This document shows, piece by piece, positions 12,815-23,298 of a DNA stretch of 64,000 nucleotides. A program made the translations under genes and the position numbers. The first letter of the stretch is position 1, and the number at the start of each line of letters is the position of its first letter. Source of the stretch: Bigelowiella natans CCMP2755 (taxonomy: Eukaryota > Cercozoa > Chlorarachniophyceae); assembly GCA_000320545.1 (NCBI GenBank), contig ADNK01003173.1, positions 1-64,000 of the forward strand, read 5' to 3'. Under the pieces are notes generated by a model. It was not told where the DNA came from. It saw only the letters and a program-made list of their open reading frames with translations, and ran no database searches.

Positions 12815-13629
12815 GTATTATGTATATGTATACACGGAATATCTACTATATCTCTCCTGTTGCGACCTCAGCAGTCGCCCGTCCCAGGAGCCTCTCGTGC
12901 GAAGCATACTCCTTCTGTGAAAAAGAGCCCACAGTTTGTCGTAAGAACGCACAAAAACAACAAGAAGAAGAAGAAGAACAACAACATGATGATGTTCAAG
13001 AGAATAAATGTACGCTGATGACATATCGATGTATGGCCTTTTTCAAAGGGGGGATAATTTATCAGCATTTTTTCGTTTTCTTCTTCCTCTACTCTTCCTC
13101 CTCCTGCTCAACCCCCCCCCCCCCCCTTCCCTATATATACCGGGATCTCGAACGGAAACTTTTGCACGGAAGCGGTCTGTGTTGGGATGAAACCAATGTA
13201 TGGGAGTATATGCGTGGGTGTGTCAGTACAAAAAAAACGGGCAAATTAACACCAAAACCCTCATATCCGCAAAAACCTCCTCGGATCTCATGGAAATGTA
13301 TTCCATCCCCCCAGGGGGGAAGGATAAAGCTGCTATTTTTTGCCCTATCGTGTAACTACCTAAAATTTACGCTTTACGATGTTCGCTCTCCATTGTATTT
13401 GAAAAAAAATTTCCCGCTATCCCCCCCCCCCCCCCCCTTCCCCGGTCCTCTCTCTTCTTGCTATGCAACCTAACGTACTGTACCTTCATTTGGGACACCG
13501 AATGCAACGCATTTTGCTGCAAATGGTAGATCTTTTCCATACGGGAAGAGAAACACAAGCACGCAGAAACAGATACAAATATATAAGAATATATAATAAA
13601 TATGCGTGTAAGTATGTATTATATATAAT

Positions 13630-13682
<53 letters not shown>

Positions 13683-15237
13683 AATATCACCGCCGATCTT
13701 ACTCGTATCGTCTTCTCTAGCAGCAGATCAAACATAGGAACTACCTCCTCAACTGTAGCACCAGATTCGCTACCCCCATCCAACTTGCTTTTCAGCGCCT
13801 CAAGATGCTGCATGTAAGGGGGATTCGAGATCAAATATAAATATTAATATGTCAGGACTTTATCTAATATATGTGTATATGTGCATATATACACGTGTAT
13901 ACTAATATATTTTTAAAGCTATACATGCATCCGAAACGACGTGCTGTTAAGTACATGAAGGAAACAAGTGAATAATCCAGCCTGTGATGGAGTGTGTGGT
14001 TATTTCTTCTTAAGATATATTTGTTTATGATTCTTTCTGTTGTTGATAGATTCGCATTCGACCTGATCAAGACTGTTCATCGCATTCACCATCTTAGCCT
14101 TTCCATCTTTTGTGCGTATATGGTTTAGCGATTGCGCACCCAACCCCCCGCTACCCACCCTCATCATCCTTCGTAGTATCATCACCCCCAATCAAAGTAC
14201 CCCCTTCCCCCCTCTTTCTTTCACTTGTCTTCATTCTAACCATGCATCGTCATTCGCATTTTATCAAAAGGCCTCCCCTCCTCCCCCCTTCTTTTCCACC
14301 TACTTTCCGGGGGTAGCGTTACAAGATACTCCTGCTGTGAGTTTAGGATGCTGGCGGCCTCTCTCACCATCTCTCGGAGTTCTCCAGGAGAGCTGACTCT
14401 GAGAACAATGAATAAGGACGACGCCGGGGCTTATCAGTGGTGTGCACGTAAGTACACGTATGCATACGAAAATCGCGATTGCATGTGCATGCATGCAGGC
14501 ATGTATGCGTATGGCCCTTTCAATACGCAAATGCCAATACTGTGTAGTAACAACACTAATACTATCGTTTGTTGTTCGTACTTGCGGTCTTGGCGCATTT
14601 CTATTCCCGTCGTACCTAAGTGAGATTTATACGAGAACTCAAAAAAAAAACAAAAAAAAGGCCATTTCGCGACATTGTCTCAAGCCGCTGTCATGGAAAA
14701 CAATCGCCACTGATTTTTCAGTTTAGCTTACACGATTTCTTCATGATATTATCAACAGCAGCAGGCAACTGCACCACCGCTACTGTCACAACCTATCATG
14801 GTGTTGCTGTCTCTGCCTTGCCTGGAGCTCCATCCCCCTAGTCCCTTTTCATCATAAAGAGTGAAAACGACCACCACAAAACCATGAAAAGGGAGAGAGA
14901 GAGAGAGAAGGGGGGAGGGCGGGCTGAATAAAGCTATGAGGTGCGGCAGCGGCAGCTAGGTGTAGAGAATTGGAAAGCTTTGATATCGTTTTGATATAGA
15001 AGCGTGGGAGAAGCCTGTTGTGGGTAGTAGTTCTCTTACCTTTTGCATCGAAAAAAGCTTTGATTGGAGACTGTCCAGTACCGGGTCTTTGACCGGAATA
15101 GCTCTTCGCAGAATCTCGTGCGGATCGCTTATTGGTTCGCTCAGCAACGAAACCTCGGAGCGTGACTTTCCCCTCGAAATCTATTCCCGATTTCACACAT
15201 CAAAGCAGCAGTCGTCGCAACCTTTCTCTTACTTGCG

Positions 15238-15272
<35 letters not shown>

Positions 15273-16094
15273 CGTGTGCGTAACGGGCATGCATTACCAT
15301 TGGATATGCCATTTGCGTTAGATAAGGACCCACGAACAGACCAGGAATGGTGCGACGTCTAAAGAGATGTGGCAGAGTATTGTGCCTGTCGTCAACATGT
15401 GTCGAGTCATAAGCCCCCTCCCACCATTTTTCTGTAGTCCCCCAATTTCTGATACGAGGTATATATTTGTGTCATAGAGATAGACAACACCGAATGATTG
15501 GAAGCTCTTCTCCGCATTTTCCTGACTGCTGAGATTTCGCTCGAGGAATAGTTACAGCCTGTGATTATGGCATGCGTTTTGAGGAAATTGGAAGAGAGTG
15601 ATTATTCCGAAGAAAAGAAAAGAGCGAGGTCAGTGGGAGACTACATGAACATGGGATTGGATGTTCCGAACCCAAACCGCATCATTGAATTATCAGGGAA
15701 GTAAAGATTGATGGTTTCATTGAATATTTTTGGTGTCTGTGTGCTTGTGTTTGAGGACGACGTCATCCTTCCTAACTCAACATACAAATTCCTATTTTGC
15801 CGTGCTCTGAGAAATAAATGTGTGAAATATTTATGAGGACTAGAATGGTAAGCATACCACAGATCGAATGGAAGCTGACGGGCTCGCAACTCTCCTCCCA
15901 ATCGACGTTCCTTCGAAGCAAGCAAGAATTTCCAATCAGGGAAGCGCAGGCATTTTGATGCATGAAAACCAAATTTACTCACCTAGGAAGTTCGATCCTT
16001 TATCAGCCATGGCGATGAAGATGAGAGCTAGGAAGGAGAGAACTAGGGACGCGAGCGTCTTCATCGGAGAGGTACGGGAGCGTGCCACTGCCAT
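10361..16094 (-). CDS. CYP37/CYP38 (TLP40)-type thylakoid-lumen cyclophilin
   Basis: Multidomain lumenal peptidyl-prolyl isomerase; in plants CYP38 helps assemble photosystem II (family knowledge). Helical N-terminal domain: [32 protein letters not shown], then [20 protein letters not shown]. Cyclophilin-like domain: [90 protein letters not shown]. Exons 5' to 3': 16094-15983, 15910-15858, about 15558-15500 (provisional), 15180-15040, 14768-14734, 14398-14304, 14106-14063, 13807-13703, 13176-13141, 12914-12867, 12567-12477, 12317-12232, 12019-11955, 11657-11589, 11483-11432, 11160-11121, 10973-10938, 10651-10611, 10429-10361. All but exon 3 are phase-consistent. The N-terminus has a hydrophobic signal ([17 protein letters not shown]) then a basic Ser-rich stretch, as for a complex plastid. 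The acidic insert usual after VQTGD looks shortened. The last codons assume no final intron. Confidence 0.9.
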
Positions 16095-17067
16095 TGTGTG
16101 GGAGTGTACTTTGGCGAAAGGCAGAACATGGGATTTTTGCTGATTTTGAACTTACCGACGAGACGCATGATGAAAATGGCATTCATTTATTGGTTTCACT
16201 TCATCCATTTTCTTTCTCACAGCTCGAGCAAGAGGGGGTACTTGCTCACGTAGTTGCAGTTTGGAAATTTTCGCTCCTAAGTTGCCAGACCTGTGCTCAA
16301 ATTGACAGAAAATCCCAAGTCGCGAGGGCAACATGAATGGCTTTTCGAGAATGATCGCTCATTGACTTTGACTTTCACGTGCTGACCACTGTTCATTGTG
16401 GGACACGCTTCATCAGCATGTCTTGACACTGCGCTGCTCGTCAAAGAGGAGAGTTTGTTGGCACTCCTGATCATCCTTTTCTGTGTGTCACAGGTCCGCA
16501 CCCTGTTTTTTCACGGAAACAACTGCAATCATCCTTGAGTTTTCGTGGTGGGTCTTGCAGTTGATTGAGAACGCGAGCTGGAGAGGTGTGCACGCACACG
16601 AAGTGAAACACAAGCACCACAAGCAACCTTTTTGTTTTGTGCGTGTGTGTTCGTGTGCACGTCAGGTTCGATCTCCTGTCGTGAACGGCGGCTTCGTTCA
16701 CTTTGGACTTGGTGTGCGCACGTTGTTGCGTTGAGTCTGTGCACCACGACACACGTGTGTGTGTGGGGCGGACGCACGTGTTTCAGTGTTGCACGACATC
16801 CTGGCATCGTTCAGCACACGCTGGCACGTGAGTGGTGAGTGTGTGCGCGTGATCGAGTGACACACAGCAGCGATGCGATGCATTGATCGAGTGCCGCAGT
16901 CTGGCGGCAGTGCACTGCGGCCGTGGACGCTGGCTAGCTGGGACGGCACACGCCAGCACGCAACCTGACGCACGCCGGCACGCTGGCACGATGCGAGCTA
17001 GCTGGTGGTGACGATCGTGCATCGCAGTGTTGCGTCACGCGTTGCGATGCTGGTGCATGCATGTAGC
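16095..17067. other. Intergenic region, TGCA/CATG/CTAG-rich from about 16560
   Basis: This lies upstream of the cyclophilin gene. From about 16560 the sequence is packed with CACGTG/GTGCAC-like words, GCTAGC and TGCATGCA. No gene is supported. The LTR element begins at its right edge. Confidence 0.6.
17064..17067. repeat. Target-site duplication TAGC, left copy
   Basis: TAGC immediately precedes the 5' LTR and is repeated at 22784-22787 immediately after the 3' LTR, a 4-bp target duplication. Confidence 0.75.
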
Positions 17068-17393
17068 TGTAGCGCGTACCACTACGCGGGCACAAGTCAC
17101 GTGCGACAACAAAGGGGTTGTCGCGGATATAGAATATAGATAACGTAGATATTAATACAGCATAGGCACGTGGGTTCCGGCGGGACTCATGGCAGCACAC
17201 CGGAAGTGTGCTGCCCCACGTGCGGCGGCATTCGCGAAAGCTTCGCGAATGATTACGCAGTGCACGATTTAATAAAAATATAATCTTTAATAAAAATAAA
17301 CACAACTCTTCAAAAGGAAGCAAACGTGCCTTTCCCCCCCCCTGCCTACTTGTGCACGTAGCGCCTCGGCCTGTGAACACCTTACGCGCAACA
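17068..17393 (+). repeat. 5' LTR of retroelement copy 1 (326 bp)
   Basis: Begins TGTAGCGCG and ends CGCGCAACA, the canonical TG...CA termini. By eye it is identical to the 3' LTR at 22458-22783. It contains a hairpin-like CGCGAAAGCTTCGCG and an AATAAA-rich stretch near 17270-17300. Identity of the two LTRs means a very recent insertion. Confidence 0.93.
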
Positions 17394-17397
17394 ACCT

Positions 17398-17414
17398 TTG
17401 GCTTCCACACACGG
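17398..17414 (+). other. Candidate primer-binding site
   Basis: TGGCTTCCACACACGGG starts 4 bases after the 5' LTR and begins with TGG, as expected for pairing with a tRNA 3' CCA end. The tRNA was not identified. Confidence 0.4.
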
Positions 17415-17432
17415 GAAACGATTTGACTAACA

Positions 17433-17864
17433 ATGTCACAGCAGCTAGAAGAACAGCAGGACTTTGGCTCGCAGGCCGTGCAAGGGCACGAGCAGAAACA
17501 GGAAAGGAAGGGCGATACGGACGCTAAGGAAGGAGGAGGAACACCTCCACAGGCACCGCCGGGACCAGCACCCGGGATTAAGAAAGCAGATGCAGCAGCA
17601 GAGGCACTGGAGAACTTCTACGAGGCGGACGACGAGGACGTGGCCGCCGAAAGCAAGAAGGTCGTAATGGCATTACGAGCCTTGCGACCCAGGGCGAGCA
17701 ACTACGCCAAACTGAAAGTATCGATAGAATACAAGTATCAGACACATGATGTTTGGGCAGCTATCATGCAGGACATCATGGATTACGAAGCAGACTTACC
17801 TCCAGAGTGGGCAGCTTTGTTTAGGAACGACGGGGGTCTGGGCGCCTCGCGGGGGACGACCTAG
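17433..17864 (+). CDS. Retroelement Gag N-terminal portion, ending at an amber codon
   Basis: This 143-residue open frame starts MSQQLEEQ and ends at TAG (17862-17864). It is the beginning of the gag-pol frame, which continues in the same frame after the stop. It is Glu/Lys-rich, with a Pro-rich patch. The stop is most simply a recent C-to-T change. Readthrough cannot be excluded. Confidence 0.8.
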   Translation: MSQQLEEQQDFGSQAVQGHEQKQERKGDTDAKEGGGTPPQAPPGPAPGIKKADAAAEALENFYEADDEDVAAESKKVVMALRALRPRASNYAKLKVSIEYKYQTHDVWAAIMQDIMDYEADLPPEWAALFRNDGGLGASRGTT

Positions 17865-20800
17865 AGCACCGTCAAGCAGCAGCAGCCGGTACAGCGGAAC
17901 ACCCAGTTCATGTCTGTTAAAACAGCACCGGTTATGATAACGAAATACAACGGGAAAAGAGGTGAGGCAAGGAGGTGGTGGAAGAACGCTAGGAGTATAC
18001 TCTGCGACTTTACCCCTAACCCCACCGAAAACGACAAGCTCAAATGGCTAGCTATAATAAAGCAAGCCATGGACCTTTACGAGACAGGCAGGACCCGGAT
18101 CAGGCAGCTAGAGAAAATACACACTACAGTTAGTGGGCTACGAGACGTTGAGGCGATAATGAAGGCTTTTGTAAATGAACAGGATGCTAACTCCCTACCC
18201 CAGGCTATTAGAAAATACAGAGCAATGATGCAGCATGAGAGAGAACCTGTTAGAGACTTTGCCACGCGCTTCCAGGATATGATCGACGAACTACATGATT
18301 TTAATTACAACACAGGTGATGATCAGGCAAGGTTTGAAGAGTTCAAGTTAAAGATAAAGGAATCCACTTACGTTACGGAGAAAGGCTACACCACGATGGA
18401 GGCAGCAGTGCAGGCTATATCCCTACGCGAGCAGGAGCAGGACCGCAAGTTTACCAGCCCTAAGGTACCTGGCATAGGAAACATTAACGCTATTAAGCCG
18501 CAGCGAGACTGGTACAAGGACAGGGAAGGTAACCGACGTTGCGGATACTGCTCACGTAAAGGGAAACACACCGCTAAAGACTGCAGAGACAGGAAAGAAG
18601 GACGACCCAGGATGACGATCAGGCAGCTCAACGAACACTACGAGAAGTTAAAGAGAAAGAAAGGCAGAGGACAAGGATATAACAACAGCAAATGGCAAGG
18701 CAGCAACAACGGGAAGAACAATAAATATAAGAACAAAAAGCAGAACAGTATCAATGCTATACAGCAGCAGATAAACGGAATATTAGATCACCTTAAGCAG
18801 GCGCCGACGAAGACAGCAGTACCAGCAACGCAGGACCAAGACAAGCCCATGACCCTAGACGACATAAAGAACTTAGGAGTATGCAACATTAATGACGAAG
18901 ACGCTAACAGGACTATCAAAGTTGCTATGACCAAGGTTAAAGTTAAAGACAGCTACGGAGACTACAAGAAACTACCTGCCCTTTGGGATAGTGGCAGCAT
19001 GCCGAAGTCCTTCATAAGCCTAAGCACAGTAAGAAGGTTAGGACTATTGGATCAAGTGACTAAGAAAGAACGTAAATATGCTCAAGCAGACGGAAGCTCT
19101 TCCATGAAGACCGTCGGTGAGCTAATGCTAAAGCTACAGATACCTGGCAGCGACGCGGAGACCCAAATCAAGACCCGAGTAGCCATGACTTTATCCATGG
19201 AACTACTCCTCGGACAGGATGCCCTAGAAAAATTAGGGGGGATCATATCATTCTACAATCACAAGATATACTTTGCTAAGTTGTCAAAGAAGTCAGGCAG
19301 GACCATCAGCCAGAACATGATACGGCTTGACGAGTGGACCTCTGAGTCAAGCGTTAATGCGTTAGAGTTTATGGACCTAGCGGACAACAAGCTACCTACA
19401 CCTACCGAGCTACGGAAGAAGAACCCCGGCAAGACCATCCGACAGATAACGGAGCTACTGGACAAGACCCCCCCAGCTGATGATTGGGATATCGACAAAG
19501 GCAAAAAGTACATTAATAAAATATTAAACGAGAAGTACTCTGACATCACCAAGCCGACGACGAAGCCCTCCAGCAAGCTTACCCCAGTAAAGATCGAGCT
19601 AAAGAAGGGATACGAAGAGTGCATCATCAATGACCCAGAACATAGGCGACCGGAAGCGGACTGGGAAAAGATAGAGTGGCAGATCAATGAATGGGCAAAG
19701 GAAGGGAAGATAGAGCCAAGCAACTCACCATGGAACGTGAGACATGTGCTAGCTAAGAAACCTACTTACCCTTTCTTCCGCCTGGCGCACAACTTCATCC
19801 GCCACAACCGAGTAATAAAGAGGATCCAGACACCTACACCAAGGATAGATGACGTTATTGAACACGTCATAGGATACAAATACTACTCTTCCCTAGATAA
19901 AAATGAATCATACATGCAGACACCCATCCACAAAACCTCCCGCCCCATTACCGCGTTCTCCAGCAGGCACAGGAAGTGGCACTTCGTCGTATTCCCTTAC
20001 GGCCTAAGCATATCAGGGGATGCGTTCAGTAGTCAGAACTACAGGGCATACACACATGATGGGATGGCGTCTGTGTTGTGGGTGTTTGTGTTTGTGTATG
20101 TGGATGATGACATAATATGTACCAACACAGTCGTCGCTCAGATCTTCCTCCTGGAAAATATATTTATTAGGTTTGCACACTTCGGTTTTACTATTAGACT
20201 GCAGAAGTGTACATTCCTAGCTACAAGAATCAAGTGGTGTGGATATTACCTGGAGCAAGGCCGCATCACCCCAAACCCCGAGAAAGTAGCAGCACTACAG
20301 CAAGCCCCTAAACCTAAGAATGCAAAGGAGTTAAAGTCATTCTTGCAGACTGCAGCTTGGATACTACGTAGGTTCTCCCCTACCTACGCTAGGACTGCAG
20401 CTGCTTTTACTACTGCTTACCGGAAGGAGAACTCTGTAGGCCTCAGCTTCGCTAAGGTGTGGGCCAAGGCTGGCCTTGATGCCCACTTCGATAACCTAAT
20501 AAAGTTATGCAGCAACACCCTATTGAATGCTAAGCTAGACACTACTAGACCAGCTACCCTATGGACAGACTGGTCTAAGCTAGGTATGGCTGCTGTACTT
20601 ACCCAAGACCAGCAGATCATACGGGTGTGGGGCAGGGCCTGCACAGCAGCTGAGGCCAAGTACAGCCCTACAAAAGGAGAGTATAAAGCCATGACTGAGG
20701 CGCAGAGGAAACTAAGATACTACCTGCTGTCGGTGCCCAGCTTCACCTTAATGACTGACCACAAGCCCCTCCTAGGCATCGACCGCAAGCTCGAAGCGCC

Positions 20801-22406
20801 TAACGATGAGTATGCAGCTATGAGGGCGGACACGGAAGAGTTTAGGGACAAGAGGACAGTGGTCTACGCACCAGGAGACAAGCAGCTTGCTGACTATTTC
20901 AGCAGGCTGTTCGAAAAGAAAGTCCCTACCCAGGTCACCCCTATGGTTAACGCGATTACCTTCGAGGACGGCGACTTCCTGCCTGAGCCAGAGGAGCTCC
21001 AGCACCTTCAAGAACACCTGGATAAATACAAACACAAGCATGAGGTACTTAGTGATAGGATATATGTATACACTAATAATGTTAGGCGTACCTACGTGCC
21101 ACGGCGGACCAGGGGAGCCCTTCTCTTTACCGCCCATGGACCTGCACACGTAGGAGAAAACCATATCACTGCTCTACTCTACCATTACTACTGGCCCTAC
21201 AAGCTAAAAGAGATAAGGACATACCTGCGTGGCTGCAGGTGCTCCAGCTTGAAGGCGGCAGGCGTCGCCACCAAGGAGTCCAGCAAGAGCCGTGCATCTA
21301 AGAAAATCAAAGCAAGGAACTTCTTAGATATCGTGCAAATTGATGTTTATAAGTACGATGGCTATCACTACCTTACCTTCGTTGATGTGGCCACTGGAAA
21401 GTGCTGGGTTAAAAAGATTATCAAGGTCAACGTTGCTAAGAAGAACAAAGGCTTATATAAGCAGAGGCTTACTAACTGCTACCGTACCTGGGAGTCTGAG
21501 CTCCAGGCTATCCCTGATGAAGTTAGCATAAACAAGATACCAAAGAAGTTACATGTGGATAATGAGACCTCTCTTCTACAGCTACCACACCCTAATATTG
21601 ATGCCTCACCTGTATACTATGCCCAGTCCAACTCCAAGGTAGAGCGACTCCACCGCACCTTGGCCAACCTAAGCAGGATAAATAGCACCACACCAGACAA
21701 GATACAAGGGTTAGTAAACGACACCTTCACGTCTGGGGGAGGTATCAAGGATAAGGAGAGGGAAGAAGGCGACGACAACGACGACGATACCGAGAGCGAA
21801 GACGAGAAGGTCCCGTACGATGGCCGAGTTCTAAAGGAAGGACAGTATGTTAGGGCCAAGGTAAATCTGAGATCGAGAAATAAACAAGACCCCTTCTGGG
21901 GTGGCGTTGCAAAGGTTACCGAGAGGAAGGGGAGGAAGCAGTACTACATCTATGATGGGAACAGGGTCACCTTGCGCCACATCAGTCACCTAAAGAATTA
22001 TGATATCGGTGAGAAGCTCCTAGAGGATGTTAAAGTAAACCCTACTGTGTGGGAGCGAGCAATGCCTTGTTTAGGACCCCGACCTAAGTTCGATGTGGAA
22101 TATGGAAACAATAAGGTCAGGGTGAACGACGATTGGCGCATGAAGATTGTCTATCTAGGCTACCCTGGATTACGAAATATGGAGAGGGTAGCTATGAAAA
22201 TAAAGGACGGAAAATATCAGCTACTCTACCTAGCTGTTCCCGACTTACCCTTTGAGCACTGGTATAAGGTCCTGGGGGACCTTGATGCAGAGGGCTGGTA
22301 TGGACACGAACCTAAGGACGAAGGTGAGTTCTGGGTAAGCGACAAAGGAGATAAGGTTAGAGAGGAATCTATTACCTGGTGGTTGGTGAAGTTCCGAAAG
22401 CGATGA
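17865..22406 (+). CDS. Retroelement Gag C-terminus plus Pol (protease, RT, RNase H, integrase)
   Basis: In the same frame as the upstream Gag piece; the first Met is at 17910, numbered as residue 1 below. Gag core (WWKNARSILCDF), then a zinc knuckle CGYCSRKGKHTAKDC near residue 210 with CX2CX5HX4C spacing, one residue longer than the usual CX2CX4HX4C. Protease active site LWDSGS near 360. Reverse transcriptase: the catalytic box is YVDDD near 730. RNase H: LWTDWSK near 884 and LMTDHKPLLGI. Integrase: a His/Cys zinc motif with a CRC pair (CX1C rather than CX2C) near 1083-1110, then IDVYKYDG, HVDNETS and KVERLH, giving D-x27-E spacing, shorter than canonical D35E. The C-terminal tail of about 250 residues has no chromodomain that I recognise. 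Confidence 0.88.
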   Translation, partial: STVKQQQPVQRNTQFMSVKTAPVMITKYNGKRGEARRWWKNARSILCDFTPNPTENDKLKWLAIIKQAMDLYETGRTRIRQLEKIHTTVSGLRDVEAIMKAFVNEQDANSLPQAIRKYRAMMQHEREPVRDFATRFQDMIDELHDFNYNTGDDQARFEEFKLKIKESTYVTEKGYTTMEAAVQAISLREQEQDRKFTSPKVPGIGNINAIKPQRDWYKDREGNRRCGYCSRKGKHTAKDCRDRKEGRPRMTIRQLNEHYEKLKRKKGRGQGYNNSKWQGSNNGKNNKYKNKKQNSINAIQQQINGILDHLKQAPTKTAVPATQDQDKPMTLDDIKNLGVCNINDEDANRTIKVAMTKVKVKDSYGDYKKLPALWDSGSMPKSFISLSTVRRLGLLDQVTKKERKYAQADGSSSMKTVGELMLKLQIPGSDAETQIKTRVAMTLSMELLLGQDALEKLGGIISFYNHKIYFAKLSKKSGRTISQNMIRLDEWTSESSVNALEFMDLADNKLPTPTELRKKNPGKTIRQITELLDKTPPADDWDIDKGKKYINKILNEKYSDITKPTTKPSSKLTPVKIELKKGYEECIINDPEHRRPEADWEKIEWQINEWAKEGKIEPSNSPWNVRHVLAKKPTYPFFRLAHNFIRHNRVIKRIQTPTPRIDDVIEHVIGYKYYSSLDKNESYMQTPIHKTSRPITAFSSRHRKWHFVVFPYGLSISGDAFSSQNYRAYTHDGMASVLWVFVFVYVDDDIICTNTVVAQIFLLENIFIRFAHFGFTIRLQKCTFLATRIKWCGYYLEQGRITPNPEKVAALQQAPKPKNAKELKSFLQTAAWILRRFSPTYARTAAAFTTAYRKENSVGLSFAKVWAKAGLDAHFDNLIKLCSNTLLNAKLDTTRPATLWTDWSKLGMAAVLTQDQQIIRVWGRACTAAEAKYSPTKGEYKAMTEAQRKLRYYLLSVPSFTLMTDHKPLLGIDRKLEAPNDEYAAMRADTEEFRDKRTVVYAPGDKQLADYFSRLFEKKVPTQVTPMVNAITFEDGDFLPEPEELQHLQEHLDKYKHKHEVLSDRIYVYTNNVRRTYVPRRTRGALLFTAHGPAHVGENHITALLYHYYWPYKLKEIRTYLRGCRCSSLKAAGVATKESSKSRASKKIKARNFLDIVQIDVYKYDGYHYLTFVDVATGKCWVKKIIKVNVAKKNKGLYKQRLTNCYRTWESELQAIPDEVSINKIPKKLHVDNETSLLQLPHPNIDASPVYYAQSNSKVERLHRTLANLSRINSTTPDKIQGLVNDTFTSGGGIKDKEREEGDDNDDDTESEDEKVPYDGRVLKEGQYVRAKVNLRSRNKQDPFWGGVAKVTERKGRKQYYIYDGNRVTLRHISHLKNYDIGEKLLEDVKVNPTVWERAMPCLGPRPKFDVEYGNNKVRVNDDWRMKIVYLGYPGLRNMERVAMKIKDGKYQLLYLAVPDLPFEHWYKVLGDLDAEGWYGHEPKDEGEFWVSDKGDKVREESITWWLVKFRKR

Positions 22407-22446
22407 AGGTCTAAGGGAATAAGGAAGGAAGGAAGGAGCAACGTGA

Positions 22447-22457
22447 CTTGGGGGAGG
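22447..22457 (+). other. Polypurine tract of copy 1
   Basis: The G-rich purine run GGGGGAGG (22450-22457) ends exactly where the 3' LTR begins, the expected position for plus-strand priming. Confidence 0.7.
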
Positions 22458-22783
22458 TGTAGCGCGTACCACTACGCGGGCACAAGTCACGTGCGACAAC
22501 AAAGGGGTTGTCGCGGATATAGAATATAGATAACGTAGATATTAATACAGCATAGGCACGTGGGTTCCGGCGGGACTCATGGCAGCACACCGGAAGTGTG
22601 CTGCCCCACGTGCGGCGGCATTCGCGAAAGCTTCGCGAATGATTACGCAGTGCACGATTTAATAAAAATATAATCTTTAATAAAAATAAACACAACTCTT
22701 CAAAAGGAAGCAAACGTGCCTTTCCCCCCCCCTGCCTACTTGTGCACGTAGCGCCTCGGCCTGTGAACACCTTACGCGCAACA
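22458..22783 (+). repeat. 3' LTR of retroelement copy 1
   Basis: 326 bp, identical by eye to 17068-17393. Followed by the TAGC target duplication at 22784-22787. Confidence 0.93.
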
Positions 22784-22787
22784 TAGC

Positions 22788-23298
22788 CAACAACGTGGAA
22801 ATGATGCATGATCGAAGCAGGACGCATGTTGCATGAGCCGCGTGTCGCAGACGCATGACACAGGCTAGCTAGCGTGCGCCGCACGCCAGAGAACGTGTGA
22901 CAGATGCTCAATTGGAAATCCAACAGTCACAAGTGCATGCATGTGCTCTCTGCTGGGTTGCATTTGCCGAGAGTGCTGCGCAGCAGCCTCAAAGAACACA
23001 AGAACCAATCTAGAAATCTGACTGAATGTGCATGCAATTCCATGCCGTGTGCAATTTAGCTACACAATGCATGCGTGTGCACGTTGTGAAATGAATCCAT
23101 CAACCCAAAACGTAACGTCGTGCTTGAGGGAAAACGCATCTAACTGTTTCCTGCAACTTGTACATTGGGTGGAATTTCGTTTTCAATTAAAGCTTAGCTT
23201 TAGGGCCAACAGTACCTGCAAGGATGAATATTCATCACACGGGGGTAGATTTGGAATTTGGTTGGTTGTGTCCACCCAATGATTTGTTAATTCTCTAT
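22788..23298. other. Intergenic region, TGCA/CATG-rich
   Basis: Continues the TGCATGC-rich sequence type interrupted by the retroelement, to about 23100, then becomes AT-rich. No gene is seen before the cytochrome b5 stop codon. Confidence 0.6.

Larger units (their letters stand above)
17068..22783 (+). mobile_element. Ty3/gypsy-like LTR retrotransposon, copy 1 (full length, 5716 bp)
   Basis: Two 326-bp LTRs, a candidate primer-binding site, one long gag-pol frame (17433-22406), a polypurine tract and a 4-bp target duplication. Domain order protease, reverse transcriptase, RNase H, integrase is the Ty3/gypsy order. The frame carries one in-frame amber codon at 17862-17864 where copy 2 has CAG. 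Apart from that and very few substitutions, copies 1 and 2 match over their shared 2.4 kb. Confidence 0.93.

Noticed and set aside
17910-17912. Met at 17910 as a separate pol start
   Set aside because: Copy 2 shows that the frame is continuous from 58745, so the Met only appears as a start because of the amber codon in copy 1.
22411-22923. Minus-strand frames across the LTRs (also at 16934-17410 and 58306-58722)
   Set aside because: Identical frames recur only because the LTR is repeated. They show no domain and run into unrelated flanks.
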